Source of the DNA: Pseudomonas sp. sp1636
GTDB taxonomy: Bacteria > Pseudomonadota > Gammaproteobacteria > Pseudomonadales > Pseudomonadaceae
DNA length: 53,654 nucleotides
Assembly: GCF_030376615.1 (NCBI RefSeq)
Contig: NZ_JARRAB010000025.1
Location: forward strand, 1-53,654
Reading direction: 5' to 3'
A model generated the notes under the pieces. That model had not been told where the DNA came from. It did not search any database and worked only from the letters and a program-made list of their open reading frames with translations. The position numbers and the translations under genes are program-made. This document shows, one piece after another, positions 7,825 through 15,189 of this stretch. Position 1 is the stretch's first letter. Every line of letters begins with the position of its first letter.

Positions 7825-9092
7825 GTCGATAGCCTCCGCTGGAACAGTTCGCGGAACACTGGATAGATATCGCTTGCCGACACCAGTTGCTGCTGGGCAA
7901 AGGTGTCGTCAAAGGCCTCGCTGACCTGCTCGTACTCGAACCACAGCGCCTGGTGCTCGCGCGGGGTGATCTCGACGTAGGTGAAGTACTGCACGAACGG
8001 CATGATCTGCTTGATCAATATATCCCGGCAGATCGGCGAGTCGTCGTTCCAGTTGTCGCCATCCGACGCCTGGGCACCGTAGATATTCCATTCGTTGGTG
8101 GGATAACGCTCGGCCATGACCTCCTGCATCAATTTGAGCGCGCTGGAGACGATGGTGCCGCCGGTTTCGCGGGAGTAGAAGAACTCCTCCTCGTCCACCT
8201 CCTTGGCGCTGGTGTGGTGGCGGATGAACACCACGTCGATCTTGTCGTAGTTACGCTTGAGAAACAGGTACAGCAGGATGAAGAAGCGCTTGGCAATATC
8301 CTTGGTGGCCTGGGTCATGGAGCCGGAGACGTCCATCAGGCAGAACATCACCGCTTTCGAGCTGGGATTGGGGTGTTTGACCAGCAGGTTGTATTTGAGG
8401 TCGAAGGTGTCGAGGAAGGGCACGCGTTTAATGCGGGCCTGAAGTTTGATGATTTCCGCTTCAATATCCTGAATATCGCCGAAGTTGTCCGGCTCTTCGC
8501 GTTTCAGTCGCTCCAGTTCGAGCTGTGCCTCTTTCAGTTTGGCGCGGCTGCTGCCGGACAGTGCGATGCGCCGGGCGTGGGCCGAGCGCAGGGTGCGGAC
8601 TATGTTGATCCGCGATGGGTTGCCCTCGTTGCTGATGCCCGCGCGCACGGTCTTGAAGGTATCGGCGCCGGTCAGGTGGCGCTTCACCAGGTTGGGCAGC
8701 TCGAGGTCTTCGAACATGAAGTCGAGAAATTCTTCCTGGGTGATCTGAAAGACGAACTCATCCATGCCTTCGCCGCTGTTGCTGGCCTTGCCAGCACCTC
8801 GACCGCCGCCGCCGCCCGGCGGACGGGGGATGCGTTCGCCGGTCGTGAATTCCCTGTTGCCCGGATGCACCACGGTCTGCTTGCCGCCGCGGCCGTGGTG
8901 AAACACCGGCTCGTCGATGTCGCGCCCGGGAATGCTGATCTGTTCGCCATGCTCCATGTCGGTAATGGAACGGCGGCTCACCGCCTCTTCGACGGCTTTC
9001 TTGATGTGGTCACGGTAACGCCGCAAGAAGCGCTGGCGGTTAACCGTGCTCTTGTTCTTGCCGTTCAGGCGTCGGTCGATCACATGGCTCAT
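7821..9092 (-). CDS. yeaH: YeaH/YhbH family protein (DUF444)
   Basis: Conserved partner of the PrkA kinase; molecular role unknown. The 423-residue product starts MSHVIDRRLNGKNKS at 9092 with a strong GGAGGGG upstream; the frame extends ten codons further without family similarity. It has a basic N-terminus, a glycine-rich stretch (about 93-101) and a von Willebrand A-like half with the MIDAS-type DVSGS at 254-258, suggesting metal-dependent protein binding. It lies between prkA (105-base gap holding a repeat) and spoVR (4-base overlap). Confidence 0.93.
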   Translation of the reverse strand: MSHVIDRRLNGKNKSTVNRQRFLRRYRDHIKKAVEEAVSRRSITDMEHGEQISIPGRDIDEPVFHHGRGGKQTVVHPGNREFTTGERIPRPPGGGGGRGAGKASNSGEGMDEFVFQITQEEFLDFMFEDLELPNLVKRHLTGADTFKTVRAGISNEGNPSRINIVRTLRSAHARRIALSGSSRAKLKEAQLELERLKREEPDNFGDIQDIEAEIIKLQARIKRVPFLDTFDLKYNLLVKHPNPSSKAVMFCLMDVSGSMTQATKDIAKRFFILLYLFLKRNYDKIDVVFIRHHTSAKEVDEEEFFYSRETGGTIVSSALKLMQEVMAERYPTNEWNIYGAQASDGDNWNDDSPICRDILIKQIMPFVQYFTYVEITPREHQALWFEYEQVSEAFDDTFAQQQLVSASDIYPVFRELFQRRLST

Positions 9093-9107
9093 AGGGCCCC
9101 TCCGGGG

Positions 9108-9190
9108 AGCTGCAAGCCACAAGCCACACGCTGCAAGTGCGGCTCCGGCGAGCGGCCACCTTTGCTTGCAGCTTAAAGCTTGTTGCTTAT
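9108..9190. repeat. AGCTGCAAG-type repeat in the prkA-yeaH gap
   Basis: AGCTGCAAG (9108-9116) and CTTGCAGCT (9165-9173) are inverted copies. Around them lie variants such as CAAGCCACAAGCCACACGCTGCAAG and GCTTGTTGCTTATGGCTGC. A related stretch occurs at 13948-14014. Short A/G/C/T-skewed repeats of this type are common between Pseudomonas genes; here one sits inside an operon. Confidence 0.55.
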
Positions 9191-9197
9191 GGCTGCT

Positions 9198-11120
9198 TCA
9201 CTGCGATTTACGAACCCGCAGATACCATTCGGACAGCAGGCGCACCTGCTTGTCGGTGTAACCGCGCTCGACCATGCGAGTGACGAAGTCGTTGTGTTTC
9301 TGTTGATCCTCCTTGCTCGCCTTGGCGTTGAAGCTGATGACCGGCAGCAGGTCTTCGGTGTTGGAGAACATTTTCTTCTCGATCACCACGCGCAGTTTCT
9401 CGTAGCTGAGCCAGGTCGGGTTCTTGCCGTTGTTGTTGGCCCGGGCACGCAGCACGAAGTTGACGATCTCGTTGCGGAAATCCTTCGGGTTGCTGATGCC
9501 GGCCGGTTTTTCGATCTTTTCCAGCTCCTCGTTGAGTGCGACGCGGTTGAGGATCTCGCCGGTTTCCGGATCGCGGTATTCCTGATCCTGAATCCAGAAG
9601 TCGGCGTACAGCACATAACGGTCGAAGATGTTCTGCCCGTATTCGCTGTAGGACTCCAGGTAGGCGGTCTGGATTTCCTTGCCGATGAATTCGATATAAC
9701 GCGGCGCCAGGTACTCCTTGATAAAGCGCAGGTAGCGTTCGCGGGTTTCGGCGGGGAATTGTTCCTGCTCGATTTGCTGCTCCAGCACATAGAGCAAGTG
9801 CACCGGGTTGGCCGCGATCTCGTGGGGGTCGAAGTTGAACACCTTGGACAGAATCTTGAAGGCGAAGCGGGTCGACAGACCGTTCATGCCTTCATCGACC
9901 CCGGCATTGTCGCGGTACTCCTGGATCGACTTGGCCTTGGGGTCGGTGTCCTTGAGGTTTTCGCCGTCGTAGACGCGCATCTTCGAGTAGATATTCGAGT
10001 TCTCCGGCTCCTTCAGGCGGCTCAGCACCGAGAACTGGGCGAGCATTTTCAGGGTGTCCGGTGCGCAATGGGCCTTGGCCAGCGAACTGTTGGTGAGGAG
10101 TTTCTCGTAGATCTTGATTTCGTCGGTGACGCGCAGGCAGTAGGGCACCTTGACGATGTAGATACGGTCGATGAACGCCTCGTTGTTCTTGTTGTTGCGG
10201 AAGTTGTGCCATTCCGACTCGTTGGAGTGGGCCAGCAGGATGCCGCTGTAGGGAATCGCGCCGAGGCCCTCGGTGCTGTTGTAGTTGCCTTCCTGGGTGG
10301 CGGTGAGCAGGGGGTGCAGCACCTTGATCGGCGCCTTGAACATCTCGACGAACTCCATCAGGCCCTGGTTGGCGCGGCACAGGGCGCCGGAATAGCTGTA
10401 GGCATCGGCGTCGTTCTGCGGGAATTCTTCCAGTTTGCGGATATCCACCTTGCCGACCAGGGCGGAGATGTCCTGGTTGTTCTCGTCGCCCGGCTCGGTC
10501 TTGGCGATGGCGATCTGGTTGAGGATCGAGGGGTACAGCTTGACCACGCGGAATTGGCTGATGTCGCCGCCGAACTCGGTCAGGCGCTTGGTCGCCCAGG
10601 GCGACATGATGCTGTTCAGGTAGCGCTGCGGGATGCCGTATTCCTCTTCGAGGATGACGCCGTCCTCATCGACGTTGAACAGGCCGAGCGGCGACTCGAA
10701 CACCGGCGAGCCCTTGATGGCATAGAAGGGCACCTTTTCCATCAGGTGTTTGAGTTTTTCCGCCAGCGACGACTTGCCGCCACCAACCGGGCCGAGCAAG
10801 TAGAGGATCTGCTTCTTCTCTTCCAGACCCTGGGCGGCATGGCGGAAGTAGGAGACGATCTGGTCGATGCATTCTTCCATGCCGTGGAAGTCGGCGAAGG
10901 CCGGATAGCGGCGGATCACCTTGTTGGAGAAGATCCGCGACAGCCGCGAGTTGCTTGAGGTATCGAGCAATTCAGGCTCGCCAATCGCCAGCAGCAGACG
11001 CTCTGCTGCGGTGGCGTAGGCGCTGCGATCCTGCTTGCACAGTTCGAGATACTCCTGCAGGGAGTACTCCTCCTGCCGGGTCGCCTCGAAACGTTGCTGG
11101 AAGTGGCTGAAAATGCTCAT
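9198..11120 (-). CDS. prkA: PrkA-family serine protein kinase (YeaG)
   Basis: AAA+ protein with a kinase-like C-terminal domain, cytoplasmic, first gene of the prkA-yeaH-spoVR set. The 640-residue product starts MSIFSHFQQRFEATRQEEYSLQ, typical of the family. Its Walker A is GPVGGGKS at 110-117 and an AAA core follows. The PrkA C-terminal domain makes up roughly the last 260 residues. Start at 11120 is preceded by GAGGTGAA. A 444-base gap upstream holds a palindrome and a possible stationary-phase promoter. Whether it is mainly a kinase or an AAA+ protease-like enzyme is debated for the family. Confidence 0.95.
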   Translation of the reverse strand: MSIFSHFQQRFEATRQEEYSLQEYLELCKQDRSAYATAAERLLLAIGEPELLDTSSNSRLSRIFSNKVIRRYPAFADFHGMEECIDQIVSYFRHAAQGLEEKKQILYLLGPVGGGKSSLAEKLKHLMEKVPFYAIKGSPVFESPLGLFNVDEDGVILEEEYGIPQRYLNSIMSPWATKRLTEFGGDISQFRVVKLYPSILNQIAIAKTEPGDENNQDISALVGKVDIRKLEEFPQNDADAYSYSGALCRANQGLMEFVEMFKAPIKVLHPLLTATQEGNYNSTEGLGAIPYSGILLAHSNESEWHNFRNNKNNEAFIDRIYIVKVPYCLRVTDEIKIYEKLLTNSSLAKAHCAPDTLKMLAQFSVLSRLKEPENSNIYSKMRVYDGENLKDTDPKAKSIQEYRDNAGVDEGMNGLSTRFAFKILSKVFNFDPHEIAANPVHLLYVLEQQIEQEQFPAETRERYLRFIKEYLAPRYIEFIGKEIQTAYLESYSEYGQNIFDRYVLYADFWIQDQEYRDPETGEILNRVALNEELEKIEKPAGISNPKDFRNEIVNFVLRARANNNGKNPTWLSYEKLRVVIEKKMFSNTEDLLPVISFNAKASKEDQQKHNDFVTRMVERGYTDKQVRLLSEWYLRVRKSQ

Positions 11121-11179
11121 GACTTCACCTCGCTCGATGCATAAAGCCGCCGTGGCATCGGTCGTGCGGGTGCTGGTAA

Positions 11180-11199
11180 TCGGCTGACGTGTCAGCCGA
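11180..11199 (-). promoter_or_regulatory. Perfect palindrome upstream of prkA
   Basis: TCGGCTGAC-GT-GTCAGCCGA, a 9-bp perfect inverted repeat, lies 60-79 bases before the prkA start. No T-run follows it, so it is not a terminator. It could be a dimeric regulator site or a 5'-UTR hairpin. Confidence 0.45.
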
Positions 11200-11280
11200 G
11201 AAGAATCCCCCAGAACACCTAAAGGTCTTACCGATGGCCCGGATGCCGGATGGCCGGCTCTACCTTAGTTTTGGATGGCC

Positions 11281-11316
11281 TGCGCTAAAGGATAGTTCGG
11301 AATCGGCAAGGTCAAG
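11281..11316 (-). promoter_or_regulatory. Possible prkA promoter (sigma-S-like)
   Basis: On the minus strand, TTGACC is followed by a CTATCCT box after about 14 bases, some 170 bases before the prkA start. CTATCCT is one base from the CTATACT extended -10 favoured by RpoS, which fits the known RpoS link of yeaGH in E. coli. The -35 spacing is short, so this is tentative. Confidence 0.25.
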
Positions 11317-11479
11317 TGGCAACGAACGATAACAGGATATTACCGCCGGTTAGACCTGGCCGGTAGCCCAGTATTGGCGTGGTCTCGGGGCCGAATAAAT
11401 TTTCCTGGTCGCGTAGCCAATGCCGCGTTGGCCCACTTCGCCAGGCCTGCGCTTCGGTGATCCGCCGCGCCGCCTGCAT
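11312..11479 (-). CDS. Possible 55-residue small protein, unrecognised
   Basis: In the 444-base interval between glpE and prkA, a minus-strand frame from ATG at 11479 to TGA at 11312 reads MQAARRITEAQAWRSGPTRH and continues to 55 residues, ending LLSFVAT. The open frame reaches further back without a stop to about 11567, but with no better start codon. No Shine-Dalgarno is convincing. I do not recognise the protein. It may be a chance frame in GC-rich DNA or the tail of a decayed gene; the rest of the interval holds only the palindrome and possible promoter of prkA. Confidence 0.15.
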   Translation of the reverse strand: MQAARRITEAQAWRSGPTRHWLRDQENLFGPETTPILGYRPGLTGGNILLSFVAT

Positions 11480-11564
11480 AAGGCCAGCTTTGCGCTTGTC
11501 CAGGGCGTCGTTGGAATGGCGACGGGCCGGCCGAAGAGCTGAGGGAGGTACCGGGTCGGTTCAA

Positions 11565-11894
11565 TTAGTCGTCCGGGGTTTGCGCGGTCTCTTGCGGGAA
11601 GGTCGCACGCCACAGCTCGAAGCCGCCATCCAGGCTGTAGACGGTCGAGAACCCTTGGCCGACCAGGTAGGCGGCGGCACTCTGGCTGGAGTTGCCGTGG
11701 TAGCAGCTGACGATCAGCGGCTGGTCGAGGTCGGCCTTGGCGATAAAGTCATGCAGCGAATGATTGTCCAGGTGCTGCGAGCCTTTGATGTGGCCGGCGG
11801 CAAAGCTTTGCGGGTCGCGGATGTCGACCACGACGGCGCCTTGCTGGCGCAGAACCTGGGCCTGGGCCGGGGAAATACGGGTGAATTCGCTCAT
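11565..11894 (-). CDS. glpE: Thiosulfate sulfurtransferase GlpE (single rhodanese domain)
   Basis: Transfers sulfane sulfur from thiosulfate to cyanide or other thiophilic acceptors in the cytoplasm. The 109-residue single rhodanese domain has the active-site loop CYHGNSS with catalytic C64, which matches GlpE (CYHGxSS) rather than the larger two-domain rhodaneses. The start overlaps the apaH stop by 4 bases, so it is the last gene of the apaG-apaH-glpE run. The symbol reflects the E. coli name; there is no glycerol gene nearby. Confidence 0.92.
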   Translation of the reverse strand: MSEFTRISPAQAQVLRQQGAVVVDIRDPQSFAAGHIKGSQHLDNHSLHDFIAKADLDQPLIVSCYHGNSSQSAAAYLVGQGFSTVYSLDGGFELWRATFPQETAQTPDD

Positions 11895-12715
11895 GCGGGC
11901 ACCTCACTGCAGTCGCAGCGGTGGCGTTCGCCGCTGTCGATATTCAATAGGGTCAGGGCGCCGCCCCAGACGCAGCCGGTGTCCAGGGCGAACAGGCCGG
12001 GTTCGTCGCAGCGACCTTCCAGGGCGGCCCAGTGGCCGAAGATGATCTTCTGTCCGCGGGTCTTGCGCTGTTTGTGGCTAAACCAGGGCGCATAGCCGGG
12101 TGGCGAGGTGCCGATGCCTTCTTTGCTGTGCAGATCCAGGGTGCCATCGGCTGTGCAGAAACGCATGCGGGTGAAATAGTTGGTGATCACCCGCAGGCGG
12201 GTCACGCCGTGCAGGTTCTTGTCCCATCTGGCCGGATCGTTGCCGTACATGCCATCGAGAAACAGCGGAAAGCGTGCATCGTCGAGCAGGGCCTCTTCTA
12301 CTTCGGCGGCGCGCCTGAGCGCTTTCTGCAGCGACCACTGCGGTGGAATGCCGGCATGCACCAGGACGAGGTCGCGCTCGGCGTCGTAATGCAGCAGCTT
12401 CTGTCGGCGCAGCCAATCGAGCAGGTCGGCGCGGTCGGGGGCGTCGAGAATCTCCTGCAGGGTGTCGCTCTTCTTCAGTCGTTCGATATTGGCCGCGACG
12501 GCCAGCAGGTGCAGGTCATGGTTGCCCAGCACGCAAGTCAGCGCATCGCGCATCTGGTAGAGGAAGCGCAGGGTTTCCAGCGATTGCGGGCCGCGGTTGA
12601 CCAGGTCGCCGACCAGCCACAGGCGATCTTTGCCGGGCTCGAATGCGACCCGCTGCAGCAGGCATTGCAGGGGTTTCAGGCAGCCCTGCAGGTCGCCGAC
12701 GGCATAAGTCGCCAT
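11891..12715 (-). CDS. apaH: Symmetrical bis(5'-nucleosyl)-tetraphosphatase ApaH
   Basis: Hydrolyses Ap4A to two ADP and also decaps NpnN-capped RNA; cytoplasmic. The 274-residue product begins MATYAVGDLQGC and shows the metallophosphatase motifs GDLQGC (7-12), GDLVNRGP (36-43) and GNHDLH (about 63-68). It overlaps apaG by one base upstream and glpE by four downstream, so the three genes are tightly coupled. Length and motif set match the family. Confidence 0.96.
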   Translation of the reverse strand: MATYAVGDLQGCLKPLQCLLQRVAFEPGKDRLWLVGDLVNRGPQSLETLRFLYQMRDALTCVLGNHDLHLLAVAANIERLKKSDTLQEILDAPDRADLLDWLRRQKLLHYDAERDLVLVHAGIPPQWSLQKALRRAAEVEEALLDDARFPLFLDGMYGNDPARWDKNLHGVTRLRVITNYFTRMRFCTADGTLDLHSKEGIGTSPPGYAPWFSHKQRKTRGQKIIFGHWAALEGRCDEPGLFALDTGCVWGGALTLLNIDSGERHRCDCSEVPA

Positions 12716-13095
12716 CAGTGCAGCGAGCCTGGCACCGCCAGGCGGAACGGCGCGATAAGGGCGTCGAAGTGTTGGCCGTCTTCGGCGAGCATCTGGTAAC
12801 TGCCCTGCATGGTGCCGACGTGGGTGGCCATGACGGTACCGCTGCTATAGGTGTGGCTGGCGCCGACAGCAATCAGCGGTTGTTGGCCGACCACGCCCGC
12901 GCCCCGCACTTCTTGCACGTGGCCGTTGCCATCGGTGATAAGCCAGTGACGCGAAAGCAATCTGGCCGGCAGTTGTCCGTTGTTGGCGATGGTCACGTCA
13001 TAGGCGAAGGCGAAGCGGTTCTGCTCCGGCTGCGACTGCTCCGGCAAATAGCGGGTGGTGACGTTGACGTCGACCTGGTAACGGGGATCTGACAT
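12715..13095 (-). CDS. apaG: ApaG protein
   Basis: Small fibronectin type III-like beta-sandwich protein almost always next to apaH; related domains occur in F-box proteins. Its biochemical role is unclear, with links to Co2+ resistance and Mg2+ efflux in enterics (from memory). The 126-residue product starts MSDPRYQVDVNVTTRYLPEQS and has the conserved GxGVVGxQPLI and GTMxGSYQM segments. It lies 30 bases after rsmA and overlaps apaH by one base. Confidence 0.95.
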   Translation of the reverse strand: MSDPRYQVDVNVTTRYLPEQSQPEQNRFAFAYDVTIANNGQLPARLLSRHWLITDGNGHVQEVRGAGVVGQQPLIAVGASHTYSSGTVMATHVGTMQGSYQMLAEDGQHFDALIAPFRLAVPGSLH

Positions 13096-13125
13096 TGACT
13101 AGTACTCGGTAAACTGAAAACCAGT

Positions 13126-13941
13126 CTAGCTGGGTCGGTCGATGCTGGGTTGCTCGGCCAGCTTATCGGCCAGGCGGACGAAGGCGGCCAGATCCAGCTG
13201 TTCGGGGCGCAGGCTGCCATCGACGCCGGCCGCCTCGATTTCCGTTGCGCTCAACAGGGCCTTGAGCGTGTTGCGCAGGGTCTTGCGCCGCTGGTTGAAG
13301 GCCTCGCGCACCACGTTCTCGAGCAGGCGGTGATCCTTGGCCGGATGGGGCAGCACTGCATGCGGCACCAGCCGCACTATCGCCGAGTCGACCTTGGGCG
13401 GCGGATTGAACGCGCCGGGGCCGACATTGAACAGATGCTCCACTCGGCAGTGGTATTGCACCATGATCGACAAGCGCCCCCAGTCCTTGCCGCCGGGGCC
13501 TGCGGCCAGGCGCTCGACCACTTCCTTTTGCAGCATGAAGTGCATGTCGCGGATCAGCCCGGCGTTGTTCAATAGGTGGAAAATCAGCGGGGTGGAGATG
13601 TTGTACGGCAGGTTGCCGACTACCCGCAAGCTATGGGGGGCAGGGTTCAGGCTGGCGAAGTCGAACTTCAGGGCGTCGCCCTGATGCAACTGGAAGCGCG
13701 GCTCTGCGGCAAACTTGGCATTGAGGAGGGGGATCAGGTCGCGATCCAGTTCGATCACGTCGAGTTGTGCGCCGCTACCGAGCAGCCCTTCGGTGAGGGC
13801 GCCCTGGCCCGGGCCGATTTCCAGCATGCGTTCGCCTTCACGGGCATGAATGGCGCGCAGGATGCGGTGGATGACCCCGGCGTCGTGCAGAAAATTCTGG
13901 CCGAAGCGCTTGCGCGCACGGTGTTGGGGGTGTTCGGACAT
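13126..13941 (-). CDS. rsmA: 16S rRNA (adenine1518/1519-N6) dimethyltransferase RsmA/KsgA
   Basis: Dimethylates two adjacent adenines near the 3' end of 16S rRNA during late 30S assembly. The 271-residue product starts MSEHPQHRARKRFGQNFLHD. It has the SAM-binding LEIGPGQGALTEGLL and the catalytic NLPYN motif. The frame extends to 14277, but the upstream part is shadow of pdxA; the ATG at 13941 gives the family N-terminus. In the conserved order lptD-surA-pdxA-rsmA-apaG-apaH. Confidence 0.97.
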   Translation of the reverse strand: MSEHPQHRARKRFGQNFLHDAGVIHRILRAIHAREGERMLEIGPGQGALTEGLLGSGAQLDVIELDRDLIPLLNAKFAAEPRFQLHQGDALKFDFASLNPAPHSLRVVGNLPYNISTPLIFHLLNNAGLIRDMHFMLQKEVVERLAAGPGGKDWGRLSIMVQYHCRVEHLFNVGPGAFNPPPKVDSAIVRLVPHAVLPHPAKDHRLLENVVREAFNQRRKTLRNTLKALLSATEIEAAGVDGSLRPEQLDLAAFVRLADKLAEQPSIDRPS

Positions 13942-13947
13942 GGGGGC

Positions 13948-14014
13948 AGCTCCAAGCCTCAAGCTGCAAGCGTCACGCAAGCGCCCAAAGCAGCAAGGCA
14001 AAGGCGCGCAGCTT
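13948..14014. repeat. AGCTNCAAGC-type repeat between pdxA and rsmA
   Basis: AGCTCCAAGCCTCAAGCTGC and the following CAAGCGTCACGCAAGCG, ending GCGCGCAGCTT, resemble the stretch at 9108-9190. The pdxA-rsmA gap is 116 bases and mostly made of this repeat. Confidence 0.45.
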
Positions 14015-14057
14015 ACCAGTTGCGCGCGCCGACGGCATCCTGATTGGCTGGCAGTCG

Positions 14058-15050
14058 TCAGCCCTGACTGGCGGCCATCTGGTAGGCGGTTTCCAGGGCG
14101 ACCCGCAGGCTGCCGGTGTCGATCCTGCCGCTGCCGGCCAGATCCAGCGCCGTGCCGTGGTCGACCGAGGTGCGGATGATCGGCAGACCCAGGGTGATAT
14201 TGACCGCGGCGCCGAAGCCCTTGAACTTGAGTACCGGCAGGCCCTGGTCGTGGTACATCGCCAGCACGGCGTCGCAATCATCGAGGTGCTTGGGGGTGAA
14301 CAGGGTGTCGGCCGGCAGCGGCCCGATCAAGTCGATGCCTTCGCCGCGCAGTCGCTCGAGGGTCGGTTCGATCACCTCAAGCTCTTCGCGGCCGAGGTGG
14401 CCGCCTTCGCCGGCGTGCGGGTTGAGGCCGCAGACCAGGATGCGCGGCCGGGCGATGCCGAATTTAGTGCGCAGGTCATGGTCGAGGATGCGGCTGACCC
14501 GGGTCAGGCGCTCGGCGGTGATGGCGGCGGCAACCTCCTTGAGCGGCAGGTGGGTGGTCACCAGGGCTACGCGCAGGCCGTGGGTGGCGAGCATCATCAC
14601 CACCTGTTCGCTGTGCGTCAGGTCGGCGAGAAATTCGGTGTGTCCGGAGAAGGGAATACCGGCCTGGTTGATCACGCCCTTGTGCACCGGTGCGGTGATC
14701 ATCCCGGCGAAATGCCCGTCGAGGCAGCCCTGGCCGGCGCGGCTCAGGGTTTCCAGGACATAGCCGGCATTGGCCGGATTCAGTTGGCCGGCGATGACCG
14801 GGGCGGCCAGTGGCGTATCCCAGACGTACAGGCTACCGGCTTTGGCCGCGTGGGTCGGGCAGGCACTCGGGGCGACCGTGATCAGCTCGATGGCCAGGCC
14901 TAGCTGCGTGGCCCGTTTGGCGAGCAGGTCGCGGCTGGCGATGGCGATCAGGGGGTAGGGCTGCGCTTCTCGGGCCAGGAGCAGGCACAGATCCGGGCCG
15001 ATGCCGGCCGGTTCGCCGGGGGTGACTGCGAAGAGTGGCGCTGTAGTCAT
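14058..15050 (-). CDS. pdxA: 4-hydroxythreonine-4-phosphate dehydrogenase PdxA
   Basis: NAD-dependent oxidation and decarboxylation of 4-phosphohydroxy-L-threonine in the DXP-dependent pyridoxal phosphate pathway; product passes to PdxJ. The 330-residue product starts MTTAPLFAVTPGEPAGIGPDL, the PdxA signature, and has the central SGHTEFLADLT and late GLNPHAGEGG-type metal/substrate segments. Downstream of surA beyond an apparent terminator (15134-15172), so it may have its own promoter in the 139-base gap or depend on read-through. Confidence 0.96.
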   Translation of the reverse strand: MTTAPLFAVTPGEPAGIGPDLCLLLAREAQPYPLIAIASRDLLAKRATQLGLAIELITVAPSACPTHAAKAGSLYVWDTPLAAPVIAGQLNPANAGYVLETLSRAGQGCLDGHFAGMITAPVHKGVINQAGIPFSGHTEFLADLTHSEQVVMMLATHGLRVALVTTHLPLKEVAAAITAERLTRVSRILDHDLRTKFGIARPRILVCGLNPHAGEGGHLGREELEVIEPTLERLRGEGIDLIGPLPADTLFTPKHLDDCDAVLAMYHDQGLPVLKFKGFGAAVNITLGLPIIRTSVDHGTALDLAGSGRIDTGSLRVALETAYQMAASQG

Positions 15051-15133
15051 GGGCGTATTCTCGATGGTGGCGCCGGGGGAGGGCGTCGGTGCATGGCGTG
15101 GGCGCTATGTTACGCCGCGCCGGCTGCCGAACG

Positions 15134-15172
15134 AAAAAAGCCCGGAGCTGCGAGAAGCAAGCGCCGGGCTTT
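15134..15172 (-). terminator. Rho-independent terminator after surA
   Basis: On the minus strand AAAGCCCGG pairs with CCGGGCTTT across an 18-base loop and the stem runs into TTTTTT. The position, 17 bases after the surA stop, and the U-tract make this a plausible intrinsic terminator, even though surA and pdxA are often drawn as one operon. Confidence 0.7.
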
Positions 15173-15189
15173 GGTCTGATCCGCTTTGC

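Noticed and set aside
9180..10958. A 592-codon plus-strand frame opposite prkA
   Set aside because: Antisense shadow of prkA, which has Walker A and full family similarity.
11340..11613. Other minus-strand frames overlapping the end of glpE (74 and 87 codons)
   Set aside because: They are Arg/Pro-rich, overlap the glpE 3' end or mirror it, and have no ribosome site. A third frame (11312-11479) is kept only at low confidence.
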